This document shows, piece after piece, positions 9,253 through 18,059 of a stretch of 64,000 nt of DNA. The stretch covers positions 504,642-568,641 of the forward strand of contig CAWAVG010000003.1 in assembly GCA_963785425.1 (NCBI GenBank), in the 5' to 3' direction. A model generated the notes under the pieces. It made no database searches, was not told where the DNA came from, and worked only from the letters and a program-made list of their open reading frames with translations. Origin of the DNA: RYN-133 sp963785425 (GTDB lineage: Bacteria > Actinomycetota > Actinomycetes > Mycobacteriales > Jatrophihabitantaceae). Position 1 is the stretch's first letter; each line of letters opens with the position of its first letter. Position numbers and translations under genes: made by a program.

Positions 9253-9265
9253 AGGCGCTTCGCCT
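9253..9265. terminator. Short hairpin between convergent genes
   Basis: AGGCG-CTT-CGCCT forms a 5-bp stem with a 3-nt loop between the acetyltransferase and the convergent oxidoreductase gene. There is no T-run; a weak candidate for a bidirectional terminator. Confidence 0.25.
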
Positions 9266-9281
9266 CCGGCGAACACCTCCG

Positions 9282-10310
9282 TCACATGCCGCGCACGATG
9301 TCCATCGCCCGTCCTAGCGTTGTCAACCGGTCTTCGAGCGACTCCCCCGCCGGATACAGCCGCACGGTGGTGACCCCGGTGTCCCGCCATATCCGCAGGC
9401 GCTCACGCACACTCTCCTCGGTGCCGAGCAGCGTCGTCGCGAGCACCATCTCGTCGGTGACGAGTGCCGCAGCGTCGTCGCGCCGACCGTCCTGCCACAG
9501 GCGCCGCACCTCGGCGGCGACCTCGGCCCAGCCCTGCCGGCTGTAGGCATCGTTGTAGAAGTTGGTGGATTCCGAACCCATCCCGCCGAGGCTGAACGCG
9601 AGCTCTTTCTTGCGCGCCGCGACCATGCCGGCCAGCTCCTGCTCGTCGCGGGCGAAACCGACCTCGGCACCCTGGCACACGTCGAGGTCGGCGATCGTGC
9701 GGCCGACCGCATGGAGGCCGGCGCGCAGCGGCTCGAAGTACACGTCGGCGCCTTCCGGCACGAAACTCGTGCCCAACCAGCCGTCGGCCATCTCGCCGGT
9801 CAACCGCAGCATGCGCGGTGACAACGAGGCGACATGGATCGGTACGGAAACAGGGTCGGTCGCCAGCCGCATCGCCCGGGCACCGGCGAGCGGAATGTCG
9901 TACGCGACGCCGTGTGCCGCGATCTTCTCCCCCGTTGCCGCGGCGCGCACGATCTCGATGGTTTCGCGCATCCGCGAGAGCGGCTTGGCGAACGGGACGC
10001 CGTGCAACCCTTCGAGCACCTGCGGGCCGGAGCTGCCGAGCCCGAGCAGGAACCGCCCCTCGGACAGATGCTGCAGCGTCATCGCCGCCATCGCGACGGC
10101 GACGGGCGAACGCGTGCCGACCTGCACGACACCCGAGCCGAGCAGCAGCCGTTCAGTGCGCGCGGCGAGGTAGCCGAGCGGCGACACCGCATCGGCGCCC
10201 CACGCCTCGGCGACCCAACAGACATCGAGACCCAGGCGCTCGGACTCGACCACGAAATCGACCGTCTCGCGCCACCGTGTTCCGAACTCGACAGTCGTCG
10301 CGGTACGCAT
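9282..10310 (-). CDS. LLM-class F420-dependent oxidoreductase
   Basis: 342 aa luciferase-like monooxygenase fold. It starts MRTATTVEFGTRWRETVDFV, with CWVAEAWGADAVSPLGYLAARTERLLLGSGV, LQHLSEGRFLLGLGSSGPQVLEG and the C-terminal GTEESVRERLRIWRDTGVTTVRL typical of actinobacterial F420-type members. The ATG at 10308-10310 shares one base with the TGA of the upstream SRPBCC gene, so translation is coupled; the frame stays open further upstream but homology does not. The substrate is unknown; many relatives act on lipids or xenobiotics. Confidence 0.85.
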   Translation of the reverse strand: MRTATTVEFGTRWRETVDFVVESERLGLDVCWVAEAWGADAVSPLGYLAARTERLLLGSGVVQVGTRSPVAVAMAAMTLQHLSEGRFLLGLGSSGPQVLEGLHGVPFAKPLSRMRETIEIVRAAATGEKIAAHGVAYDIPLAGARAMRLATDPVSVPIHVASLSPRMLRLTGEMADGWLGTSFVPEGADVYFEPLRAGLHAVGRTIADLDVCQGAEVGFARDEQELAGMVAARKKELAFSLGGMGSESTNFYNDAYSRQGWAEVAAEVRRLWQDGRRDDAAALVTDEMVLATTLLGTEESVRERLRIWRDTGVTTVRLYPAGESLEDRLTTLGRAMDIVRGM

Positions 10311-10819
10311 CAGCGCGACTCGGCCCGCTGCTTGATCGTCTCGAGGTTCGCTCGCATCCACCTGCGGAACTGCTCGAGCCGGTTCGCGACGATGCGATCC
10401 TCCTTGTCGGGCATCCGCTCGATCGTGATCGACAGTCCGGACGGCCCGGTGCCGAGCTGCATCCACTGCGTGCATCTGGTTCCGGTCGGCGTGGCCGTGA
10501 GCGTGTACCGCCACGAAGTGTTGGGATCGTCGACGTCACCGACCACCCAACCGAACACACGCGGCTCGTCGCACTCGACCACAGTGGCCGTCGTCTGCCA
10601 GGTGCCGAAGTACTCGTTGGTGTTGGTGCCGACGAACTCGCGACCGACGCATGCCGCGTCACCCTCGCCGCTCACCCACTCCACGCCGATCAGTTCCGGG
10701 CTAACTCCCACCGACAGCGCGATGTCACTCGCGTGCGGCCAGACCCGTTCTGGCCCAGTCGCGATGTCGATGTGTTCCTCGGCAGTCGGACGGTCGGCGT
10801 GGAGCACCTGCCCACTCAA
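10310..10819 (-). CDS. SRPBCC-family protein
   Basis: 169 aa polyketide-cyclase/dehydrase-like fold: ATGPERVWPHASDIAL, then alternating strands with GREFVGTNTNEYFGTWQTTATVVECDEPRVFGWVV and a C-terminal amphipathic helix (FRRWMRANLETIKQRA). It is the first gene of a two-gene operon with the F420-type oxidoreductase, so it may bind or deliver that enzyme's hydrophobic substrate (inference). Divergent from the GH30 gene; the 72-base gap must carry both promoters. Confidence 0.75.
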   Translation of the reverse strand: MSGQVLHADRPTAEEHIDIATGPERVWPHASDIALSVGVSPELIGVEWVSGEGDAACVGREFVGTNTNEYFGTWQTTATVVECDEPRVFGWVVGDVDDPNTSWRYTLTATPTGTRCTQWMQLGTGPSGLSITIERMPDKEDRIVANRLEQFRRWMRANLETIKQRAESR

Positions 10820-10891
10820 CCAAACCTGGCATCCCCGCAGGAAGGGCGTAACGTCCGGAAAGCGAACAAAATCCCGGACGAGGAGCCGCCC

Positions 10892-12856
10892 ATGACCCGC
10901 ACGGTCGTACGCGCCGCCGCAGCCACCGCGACCGCGGCAGTCGCCGTTCTCGGTGTCACCACGCCCGCGCTACCGAGCGCGGGCGCCGCACCGACGTCAC
11001 ACAGCCCCGCCGTCCAGGTCTGGATCACGACGCCGGACGGCGCGCAGAAACTGCACCACGCGGCGAGCGCGACGTTCTCCTCCGCTGCCCCGCAGAACCT
11101 CACGATCACCATCGACCCGACGCGTCACTTCCAGCGCATGACCGGATTCGGGGCGTCGCTCACCGACTCTTCGGCGACGGTGCTCGCCGGGTTGCCGGCA
11201 GTGAAGCGGACGGCGACGATGCGCAGCCTGTTCGACCCCCGAACGGGCGACGGGCTGAACTTCCTGCGCCAGCCGATCGGCGCGTCCGACTTCGTCGCGA
11301 AACGCGACTACACGTTCGACGACATGCCCGCGGGCCGCACCGATTACCAGCAACAACACTTCACGATCGCCCATGACCGCAAGCAGATCCTCCCTTTGCT
11401 GCGGCAGGCACTGCACATCAACCCGCACATCGCGATCATGGGCACGCCGTGGAGCCCACCGGCGTGGATGAAGACGAACCACTCCCTTGTCGGCGGTCGA
11501 CTCATCAACGACCCACGCATCTACCGTTCGTATGCGCTCTACCTGGTCAAGTTCGTCGAGGCCTATCGCCGAGCCGGTGTTCCTGTCGACTACCTGTCCG
11601 TCCAGAACGAGCCGCAGAACCGCGCGCCGAGCGGGTATCCCGGCACGGACATGTCGGCGGCGCAGGAAGAGAAGGTCATTCTGCGGCTGGGCCCGATGCT
11701 GCGGGCAGCGCACCTCGGCACGAAGATTCTCGGCTACGACCACAACTGGGCGATGCATCCGAACGACATCGCCAACACTCCGCCGGACGAGAAGCAGGAC
11801 ATCAACAACTACCCGCAGGAGTTGCTCACGTCCAAGGCGGCGCCGTACGTCTACGGGACGGCCTACCACTGCTACTACGGCGACCCGTCCGCCATGACGA
11901 TGCTGCACAACCAGCACCCCGCGAAGCCGATCTTCTTCACCGAGTGTTCCGGCAGCCGGTCGAGTGACCCGACGCAGACGTTCAGCGACACACTGAAGTT
12001 CGATGCGCGCACCCTGGAGATCGGCACGCCACGCAACTGGGCGAAGTCGGTCGTGAACTGGAATCTCGCGCTGCATCCCAACGGCGGTCCGCACGTCGGC
12101 GGGTGTGACACGTGCACCGGGGTCGTCAGCGTCACGTCCGGCGGCACCGTCACGCGCAACGCCGAGTACTACGCGCTCGGCCACCTCGCACGGTTCGTGA
12201 AGCCCGGCGCCGTGCGCATCGCGAGCACCTCGTTCGGCACGCCCGCGTGGAACGGCGAGATGACCGACGTCGCGTTCCGCAACCCGGGCGGGTCGACGGT
12301 GCTCGTCGCGCACAACGAGAACGACGCTCCCCGATCGTTCTCGGTCAGCGAGAACGGGCAGAGCTTCGACTACACGCTGCCGGGTGGTGCACTCGCGACG
12401 TTCGTGTGGCCGCAGCCGCCCGCGCCGGCGCCGGCCGAGACCGCGCTCGACCCGTACGGCTGGTCGGCGACCGCGAACCCGAACGGCCCGACCGACCAGT
12501 GCTGCACCGACGACGTCGCGAGCCACGCCGTCGACGACGACGCCACCACGCGCTGGTCGACCGGCGCCGCGCAGGCACCGGGCCAGTACTTGCAGGTCGA
12601 CCTCGGCCGCGCCGTGGCCGTCAGCCGGCTGGTACTCGACACCGGACCGAGCACCGGCGACTACCCCCGCGCGTTCTCGGTCAGCACCAGCCCCGACGGC
12701 TCGACGTGGACGGACGCGGGGACCGGCACGGGCACGGGCCAGCTGACGAACATCGCGCTGGACGGCTCAGCCGTGCGCTACGTCAAGGTGACCCTCTCCG
12801 GTTCCGACGGCAGCTGGTGGAGTGTCGCGGACGTCCGCGCGTACCTGTCGCGTTAG
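10892..12856 (+). CDS. Secreted GH30-family glycosidase with C-terminal discoidin-like domain
   Basis: 654 aa. A signal peptide (hydrophobic residues about 8-32, cleavage near SAGAA) precedes a GH30 (beta/alpha)8 catalytic domain with flanking beta sheet: RMTGFGASLTDSSA, FLRQPIGASDF, GTPWSPPAWMKTN. The acid/base is Glu240 in SVQNEPQ and the nucleophile Glu351 in FFTECSG. Residues about 520-654 form an F5/8-type C (discoidin) carbohydrate-binding module (ATTRWSTG, GQYLQVDLG). GH30 covers glucosylceramidase, endo-1,6-glucanase and xylanase; this looks closest to the glucosylceramidase/1,6-glucanase branch. ATG 10892 is chosen because the signal peptide starts there. Acts outside the cell on glycan polymers. 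Confidence 0.88.
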   Translation: MTRTVVRAAAATATAAVAVLGVTTPALPSAGAAPTSHSPAVQVWITTPDGAQKLHHAASATFSSAAPQNLTITIDPTRHFQRMTGFGASLTDSSATVLAGLPAVKRTATMRSLFDPRTGDGLNFLRQPIGASDFVAKRDYTFDDMPAGRTDYQQQHFTIAHDRKQILPLLRQALHINPHIAIMGTPWSPPAWMKTNHSLVGGRLINDPRIYRSYALYLVKFVEAYRRAGVPVDYLSVQNEPQNRAPSGYPGTDMSAAQEEKVILRLGPMLRAAHLGTKILGYDHNWAMHPNDIANTPPDEKQDINNYPQELLTSKAAPYVYGTAYHCYYGDPSAMTMLHNQHPAKPIFFTECSGSRSSDPTQTFSDTLKFDARTLEIGTPRNWAKSVVNWNLALHPNGGPHVGGCDTCTGVVSVTSGGTVTRNAEYYALGHLARFVKPGAVRIASTSFGTPAWNGEMTDVAFRNPGGSTVLVAHNENDAPRSFSVSENGQSFDYTLPGGALATFVWPQPPAPAPAETALDPYGWSATANPNGPTDQCCTDDVASHAVDDDATTRWSTGAAQAPGQYLQVDLGRAVAVSRLVLDTGPSTGDYPRAFSVSTSPDGSTWTDAGTGTGTGQLTNIALDGSAVRYVKVTLSGSDGSWWSVADVRAYLSR

Positions 12857-12886
12857 CGCGCTGTCCGACTGGCACTGTGTGATCGG

Positions 12887-13447
12887 GTGCGACTGCCGCG
12901 ACTCGTCTGCGTGCTGGCTGCTGCGTGCGCTGTCCCGCTGAGTTTCGCTCCATATCTCAGCGCGCCGTTCGGCGCACAGTCGTTGAGAGAGTTCGCCACC
13001 GACCAGTCCCCGGCGTTCTGGCTCGGACGGGCCGCAGTGGTGCTGCTGGTGATCGCCGCGGCCGCCTCGTTCCGATCGCCGCGTTCAGCAGCCGGATGCG
13101 CGATCGGCGCCGTCGTGGCCGCAGCGCTGCCCGCCATGGTTCCGCAGTCGCGGGGCGAACTGACGCAGGGCTGGACCAGCTACGTCGGCACGCCCACCCC
13201 GCCGCACCTACCGACGGTCTATGCCGTGCCGATGCGGGGACTCCCTTGGCTTCTGGCGCTCGCGACCTTCACCGCCGGGGCGTTGATCGTCGCGTCGACG
13301 CGTCCGGAGAACCGAGGGCTTCGCATCGCGGCCGGACTGCTCGTCCTTGTTGCGATCGGGACGTCGCTCGCGATCGCGACGCCCGAAACGGCTCCCGACG
13401 CGGGCCCACTCGGTGGCGCGTCCGACCGAACCGGGGGTCGGGCGTAG
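12887..13447 (+). CDS. Hypothetical integral membrane protein
   Basis: 186 aa with four probable transmembrane helices: residues 5-25, 48-62, 70-86 and 118-165 (the last stretch a helical pair). Start GTG 12887, 30 bases after the GH30 stop, so possibly co-transcribed with it. No motif recognised. It has an extracytoplasmic-looking loop (residues 87-115) rich in Pro and Thr. Confidence 0.6.
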   Translation: MRLPRLVCVLAAACAVPLSFAPYLSAPFGAQSLREFATDQSPAFWLGRAAVVLLVIAAAASFRSPRSAAGCAIGAVVAAALPAMVPQSRGELTQGWTSYVGTPTPPHLPTVYAVPMRGLPWLLALATFTAGALIVASTRPENRGLRIAAGLLVLVAIGTSLAIATPETAPDAGPLGGASDRTGGRA

Positions 13448-13644
13448 CGCGCCCCGCCGCGAGCGAGCACGAACCGCAGCGTGACCGTCGTCCCATGCTC
13501 GAACGGTGCGAGGTTCGTCACGGCTCGGGGCGCGTTCGTTGGCGCACTCGCGTTCGGTGTCACCGGCGCGACCAGCGCCCCGAGCCCGAGAACGCCCGCC
13601 ACAAAGGCCTTCAGAACGCCGCGCAGAACGCCGCGATCGCGCAT
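13219..13644 (-). CDS. Possible small secreted protein, antisense overlap
   Basis: The ATG at 13644 follows a GGGAGGG stretch and opens a convincing signal peptide (RGVLKAFVAGVLGLGALVAP), then a Thr/Arg-rich region. The first 65 residues lie in the gap before pckG, but the rest runs antisense through the 3' end of the membrane-protein gene at 12887-13447, where coding is doubtful. Either a short secreted protein whose true end is frameshifted, or chance. Confidence 0.3.
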   Translation of the reverse strand: MRDRGVLRGVLKAFVAGVLGLGALVAPVTPNASAPTNAPRAVTNLAPFEHGTTVTLRFVLARGGARYARPPVRSDAPPSGPASGAVSGVAIASDVPIATRTSSPAAMRSPRFSGRVDATINAPAVKVASARSQGSPRIGTA

Positions 13645-13795
13645 GGTCCCTCCCACAGTCGACCGGACCCTGTGGCATCGCGATCTTGAAAGCGACCGTT
13701 GCGGGACCTTCGACTCGTCCGGGCCGCCGCAGGGTCGATATGGTCCAAGGCAGATCGCAATGGGGCGGCGCGCCCCATGAGGGGAGCAACCAACC
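13448..13795. other. Gap before pckG
   Basis: 348 bases with no plus-strand gene. It holds the N-terminal part of the doubtful minus-strand ORF starting at 13644 and the palindrome at 13760-13778. The rest shows nothing recognisable. Confidence 0.5.
13760..13778. promoter_or_regulatory. Perfect 8-bp inverted repeat upstream of pckG
   Basis: ATGGGGCG-GCG-CGCCCCAT is a 19-bp palindrome ending 17 bases before the pckG ATG and just upstream of its GGGGAG ribosome-binding site (13781-13786). It could be a repressor operator or a leader hairpin controlling gluconeogenesis. Confidence 0.5.
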
Positions 13796-15640
13796 ATGGC
13801 CGACGTCGATGTCGACGCCGAACTCGACCGTGCCGGGCTGCACAACCCGCACGTGCGGGAATTCGTGCACTACTGGGCGGCTCTGACCGAACCGGACGCC
13901 ATCGAGGTCGTCAGCACCGACGACGACGCGCGCCTGATCGAGGAATCACTCGCGGCGGGCGAGATCACGCCCGTCGGCAAGGGCAGGTACTACTCGCGCA
14001 GCCACCCCAAGGACACCGCACGGTCGGAAGACCGCACGATCGTCGCTACGTCCGATCCGGCAGACGCCGGCGTCTACAACAACTGGCGGCCGTCGGATGA
14101 GATGAAGCCGCTGCTCGAAGGACGCATGCGCGGTGCCTCTCGTGGCAAGACGATGTACGTCGTCCCCTATCTCATGGCACCGCACGGCTCGCCCCTCGAG
14201 TCGTATGCCGCCGGCGTCGAACTCACCGATCACCGCACGGTCGTGCTGCACATGATCCGAATGGCACGCGTCGGCGTCGCGAACGTCGAGGACCTCGCCG
14301 AGCCCGCGAGCTTCGTGCGCGGGGTGCACGTCACCGGCGATCTCGAGAACCTCGGTCAGGGAACGCCCGACGACCAGCGCTACTTCGTCACCGTCGCCGA
14401 CGAGCGGCTGATCCTGCACTACGGATCGTCCTACGGCGGCAACGCGCTGCTCGGCAAGATCGCGCACGGCCTGCGGCAGGCGGCCTACGACGGCTGGAAG
14501 TCCGGCAAGTTCCTCGCCGAACAGTTCATGCTCATCGGCATCACCGACAAGCAGACCGGCAAGAAGTACCACATCTGCGGCGGGTTCCCGAGTGCGTCCG
14601 GCAAGACGAACCTCGCGATGATGCTGCCGCCCGACGAGCTCGCCGAGCGCTATCACGTCGAGTTCTACGGTGACGACATCGCGTGGCTGCGCGTGGATCC
14701 CGAGGACGGGAAGATCTACGCGATCAACCCGGAGAACGGGGTCTTCGGCGTCGCGAAGGACACCAACGAGGTCACCAACCCGACCGCGCTCGGAGCGATC
14801 GCCGAGGGCACCGGCACCCTGTTCACCAACGTCGCCTACAACGAGCAGACCGGCGAGGTGTGGTGGGAGGGCAAGTCGCCGCAACCGCCGGCGGACGTGA
14901 CCGGCTGGCGCGACTGGACGGGCGAGCTCATCGCCGACCGCCCCACCGACGCGGCCGGCGCACCGTGGGCGCACCCGAACAGCCGGTTCACCACCACGCT
15001 GGTGAACGTCCCCAATATCGCGCCCGACTACGACGAGGCCAAGGGCGTGCCGATCGACGCAATCATCTTCGGCGGTCGCACCCGTGACCGTGAACCGCTG
15101 ATCCGCGCGATCCTCGACCCCGCCGAGGGCATCTACGACGGCCTGACCCTAGGTGCAGAAGCGACCTACGCCGCTGAGGGCGTTGAAGGGCAGCTGCGTT
15201 ACGACCCGATGTCGATGCGGCCGTTCATGTCGTACCACGAGGCCGCCTACGCGGCGCACTGGCTGAACATCATCGGCAGGGCGACCGAGAAGCCGATCTT
15301 CGCGCACGTCAACTGGTTCCAGACCGACCCCGACGACGGCCACTTCCTGTGGCCCGGCTACCGCGACAACCTGCGTCCGTTGCTGTGGTTGCTCGCGCTG
15401 CACGCGGGCGAGGTGTCGGGAACGCAGACACCGGTGGGCATCGTCCCCACGGAGCAGGAACTGGATCTCGACGGCGTCAAGATAAGCCCTGACGACCTCG
15501 CCACCCTGCTGCGCATCGACAACGACCGGTGGCGCCAGGAGATGGAGTTGCGCGCCGAGCACCTGGCCGCGTTCACGGATCTGCCCGAGGAGATCTGGGC
15601 TGCGCACCGCCGTGTCACGAAGGCGCTCGACGAACTCTGA
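13796..15640 (+). CDS. pckG: Phosphoenolpyruvate carboxykinase (GTP)
   Basis: 614 aa cytosolic enzyme catalysing oxaloacetate + GTP to PEP + GDP + CO2, the entry step of gluconeogenesis. Signatures: MYVVPYLMAPHGSPLESYAAGVELTD, YGSSYGGNALLGKI, the GTP P-loop FPSASGKTNLAMM at about residues 264-276, the Mn-binding GDDIAWLRVD and AINPENGVFGVA, and GGRTRDREPL. Length is normal. ATG 13796 has GGGGAG nine bases upstream. It stands alone, with a palindrome in its leader. Confidence 0.96.
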   Translation: MADVDVDAELDRAGLHNPHVREFVHYWAALTEPDAIEVVSTDDDARLIEESLAAGEITPVGKGRYYSRSHPKDTARSEDRTIVATSDPADAGVYNNWRPSDEMKPLLEGRMRGASRGKTMYVVPYLMAPHGSPLESYAAGVELTDHRTVVLHMIRMARVGVANVEDLAEPASFVRGVHVTGDLENLGQGTPDDQRYFVTVADERLILHYGSSYGGNALLGKIAHGLRQAAYDGWKSGKFLAEQFMLIGITDKQTGKKYHICGGFPSASGKTNLAMMLPPDELAERYHVEFYGDDIAWLRVDPEDGKIYAINPENGVFGVAKDTNEVTNPTALGAIAEGTGTLFTNVAYNEQTGEVWWEGKSPQPPADVTGWRDWTGELIADRPTDAAGAPWAHPNSRFTTTLVNVPNIAPDYDEAKGVPIDAIIFGGRTRDREPLIRAILDPAEGIYDGLTLGAEATYAAEGVEGQLRYDPMSMRPFMSYHEAAYAAHWLNIIGRATEKPIFAHVNWFQTDPDDGHFLWPGYRDNLRPLLWLLALHAGEVSGTQTPVGIVPTEQELDLDGVKISPDDLATLLRIDNDRWRQEMELRAEHLAAFTDLPEEIWAAHRRVTKALDEL

Positions 15641-15720
15641 GGTCGCGGGACAGCTAGCCGATTCCGCTCGCTGCGACAGCGGCGTAGGTCGCGCCGACGG
15701 TGATCATCGCTGACGACCAC

Positions 15721-16815
15721 TCATACCGGCAGCCAGGTCCGCCGGTCGGTCATGGACGGACTGACCTTCGCCGAGTCGAGCACGTTACGCGCGGCTACCC
15801 GGGTCAGCGCCTGGTCGGAGACACCGATCACCAGCACCGTTCCGTCGGGCAGCCGACGCCGTAGCGCCAGCTCGTCGTCGTGCTTGCTCGTCCGGGGTGT
15901 GAACGGGTCGCGTAAGGCGCTCGCCGGTGCCCGACACACGGTAACGAGGGTCTGCGGCAGGTTCGGTGTCCGCAGACTGCGCATCGTGGTGAATCCGACG
16001 CACCAGATGCCACGAACGGAGCTGACGTCTGTCCGGCGGAACCGGTTTCCGACCGCGACGTGGAGTGGCGCAGTCACGTACTGCGTCGAGCGTGGCGTGG
16101 TTACTGCGGCGGCGATGCGCAGCAGGTCACGTTTCGCGACGGCGTTGTCGAAGTCGTAGGTGGCCGGGCGGAACCCCACGGTCCCGCTCAAGATGTTCCA
16201 GCTCCCGTCGGCGTTCTTCCAGCGCAGCTGCGGCTGAGGATCACCGCTCGCCGCAACCGCCTCCCACGGATGCTTCCGGACACGCGCCGCCAGGTCCGCA
16301 GTGTTGACGCGGTGGCCGGGCATCCACAGTCCTGGCTGACCCGCAACGGTGATCCGATGAGCGGTGCTGAAATTTCCCGGGTAGCTCTCTGCTGCCGGCT
16401 CGCGGCCGTAGGTCACGCGGGCGCGTCCGGAGGTAGGGGTGAGGTCGGCGCCCTGTGCCCACCCGCCGGCCGTGCCGGTGCCGTTCGTCCACCACGACGA
16501 GTAGGTACGGTGCGCCGTCCAGCCCGGGATCTTGACGATCGCGAACTGCCAGACGATGTGACCTCGGGGCGGGATCGCGCCGGGCGACGCGGTATCACGC
16601 TGCTGGTTCGACGAGCCGGTGAGCGCGACCACGCCCGCCGTCAGCGCGACGACTGCGGCAGCGGCGAGCCAGGGGGTCGCGCGTCGCATCGGCGAGCGTC
16701 GCGCGCCGCCCGTCGGGTCCGTCGCCTCGAGGCGCGCAAGCACAACGTGCGCTTCGGGCGCCGACCGCTCGGCACGATCGGCGAGCGCGTGAGACAGGTC
16801 CTGGAGCGTGGGCAT
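15721..16815 (-). CDS. Membrane-anchored anti-sigma-type protein
   Basis: 364 aa. The N-terminal 40 residues (MPTLQDLSHALADRAERSAPEAHVVLARLE) are a cytoplasmic helical segment, followed by one transmembrane helix at about residues 53-76 (WLAAAAVVALTAGVVAL) and a 285-residue extracytoplasmic domain of unknown fold. It starts one base after the stop of the sigma-factor gene, the usual place of a cognate regulator. Anti-sigma role is inferred from context and topology; no zinc-binding HxxxCxxC is present. Confidence 0.65.
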   Translation of the reverse strand: MPTLQDLSHALADRAERSAPEAHVVLARLEATDPTGGARRSPMRRATPWLAAAAVVALTAGVVALTGSSNQQRDTASPGAIPPRGHIVWQFAIVKIPGWTAHRTYSSWWTNGTGTAGGWAQGADLTPTSGRARVTYGREPAAESYPGNFSTAHRITVAGQPGLWMPGHRVNTADLAARVRKHPWEAVAASGDPQPQLRWKNADGSWNILSGTVGFRPATYDFDNAVAKRDLLRIAAAVTTPRSTQYVTAPLHVAVGNRFRRTDVSSVRGIWCVGFTTMRSLRTPNLPQTLVTVCRAPASALRDPFTPRTSKHDDELALRRRLPDGTVLVIGVSDQALTRVAARNVLDSAKVSPSMTDRRTWLPV

Positions 16816-16816
16816 G

Positions 16817-17335
16817 TCAGGTCTCCTTCGGGGCGCGGTCGACGCCGGCGATCGCGAGGTCGTCGTTCGAGTGGATGATGCGCAGCGCAGCAAGGGCGCG
16901 ACTGGCGTGCGAGCGGACGGTGCCCGTCGAGCAGCCGAGGATCTCGGCGATGGCGTCGTCGCCGACGCCTTCGTAGTAGCGCAACACGAGTACGGCGCGC
17001 TGGCGCGCTGGCAGTTCGTCGAGCAGTCGGTCCAGCGCATCTCGGTCGGCGAGCTGGTCGGCATGATCGCTCTCGGCGGGCTCGATCGGCATGACCGCAT
17101 GCGGGATCAGGCGCGACCACTTCCGCCGCCACGACACGTGCTCGTTGACCACCATGCGGCGCAGGTAGGCCGGCACCGCACCCGTCGCCGCGATCTGCGG
17201 CCAACGCGTCGAGGCGCGCAGCAGCACCTCCTGCACGATCTCCTCCGCCAGGCCGCGATCGCCGGTCAGCGCACCGGCCAGACGCAGCAACGGGGGCAAC
17301 CCGTGCGCGAGGTACTGCTCGAACGACTCGTCCAC
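16817..17335 (-). CDS. SigE-family (ECF) RNA polymerase sigma factor
   Basis: 172 aa with sigma region 2 (FEQYLAHGLPPLLRLAGALTGDRGLAEEIVQEVLLRA, then VPAYLRRMVVNEHVSWRRKW) and region 4 (LPARQRAVLVLRYYEGVGDDAIAEILGCSTGTVRSHASRAL). The SWRR box and small size mark the actinobacterial SigE family. The GTG at 17335 is preferred over longer openings because homology begins at DESFEQYL and AAGG lies upstream. Operon with the membrane protein downstream, which probably controls it. Confidence 0.85.
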   Translation of the reverse strand: MDESFEQYLAHGLPPLLRLAGALTGDRGLAEEIVQEVLLRASTRWPQIAATGAVPAYLRRMVVNEHVSWRRKWSRLIPHAVMPIEPAESDHADQLADRDALDRLLDELPARQRAVLVLRYYEGVGDDAIAEILGCSTGTVRSHASRALAALRIIHSNDDLAIAGVDRAPKET

Positions 17336-17420
17336 CCGTCCACCCTTGCTGTTACACGGAAGTGTTGCGCGGTGTAGACGCTCGGGACAGTCTCGTTCGT
17401 TGAGTCTGGGAGGCGCAGGC

Positions 17421-18059
17421 TCACGCGGGTCTGGCGTAGGCGACGAGGTTGTCCTCGTAGTTTCCGGTCGCGCTGTCGAACGGACCACCGCAGGTGATCA
17501 GCACCAGCCGCGGCGCTCCCGCACGTGCGAACACCTGGCCCGGTATCCCGGACGACTTGGGATACGTGCGTAATGCGGCGATCACGTAATGCACTGTCCG
17601 GCCGGGCTCCACGATCGAAACCCGGTCGCCGGGACGGGCTGTCGCCACGGCGGCGAGCGCTCCGGTGACCCCGGCGTAATTGACGTGGCCAACGACGACC
17701 ACGGTGCCGTGGGCGGCACCCGGCGCGGCGCCGCCTGTCCACCAGCCGACGCGACGCGGGTCGAGCGGGATCTGCATGACGCCGCTGCGCACCCGTACCC
17801 GGTCGATCCGCGCGGTCGCGGCAGCGAAGCGCAATGTCGATCCGTGCGGCACCGTCTCATGTCGTGTGCGCGCCCGCGACGCACCGCGCGGCGCAGCCTG
17901 CGGTTCATTCGCGCCCGGCACCCGGCCGACGTCGACCACCGGCACCGGGGCGGCGCGCGTTGCCGCCGGGGCAGCGCGCTGGACTGCCAACACGACGGCC
18001 GCGGCGGCCAGCGCGACCCCGACGGCGATGCAGGCAGCCGGCAGCGCGCGTCGTGTCAC
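17421..18059 (-). CDS. Class F sortase
   Basis: 212 aa membrane-anchored cysteine transpeptidase. N-terminal transmembrane helix (residues 6-27), a Pro/Ala-rich stalk, then the sortase beta barrel: His125 in VVVGHVNYAG, Cys190 in LVLITCGG, and the arginine in NLVAYAR (Arg210). All three catalytic residues are present. The stretch FARAGAPRLVLITCGGPFD and the terminal YEDNLV pattern are typical of class F sortases of Actinobacteria. The GTG start overlaps the stop of its partner gene by four bases (GTGA). Confidence 0.88.
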   Translation of the reverse strand: MTRRALPAACIAVGVALAAAAVVLAVQRAAPAATRAAPVPVVDVGRVPGANEPQAAPRGASRARTRHETVPHGSTLRFAAATARIDRVRVRSGVMQIPLDPRRVGWWTGGAAPGAAHGTVVVVGHVNYAGVTGALAAVATARPGDRVSIVEPGRTVHYVIAALRTYPKSSGIPGQVFARAGAPRLVLITCGGPFDSATGNYEDNLVAYARPA

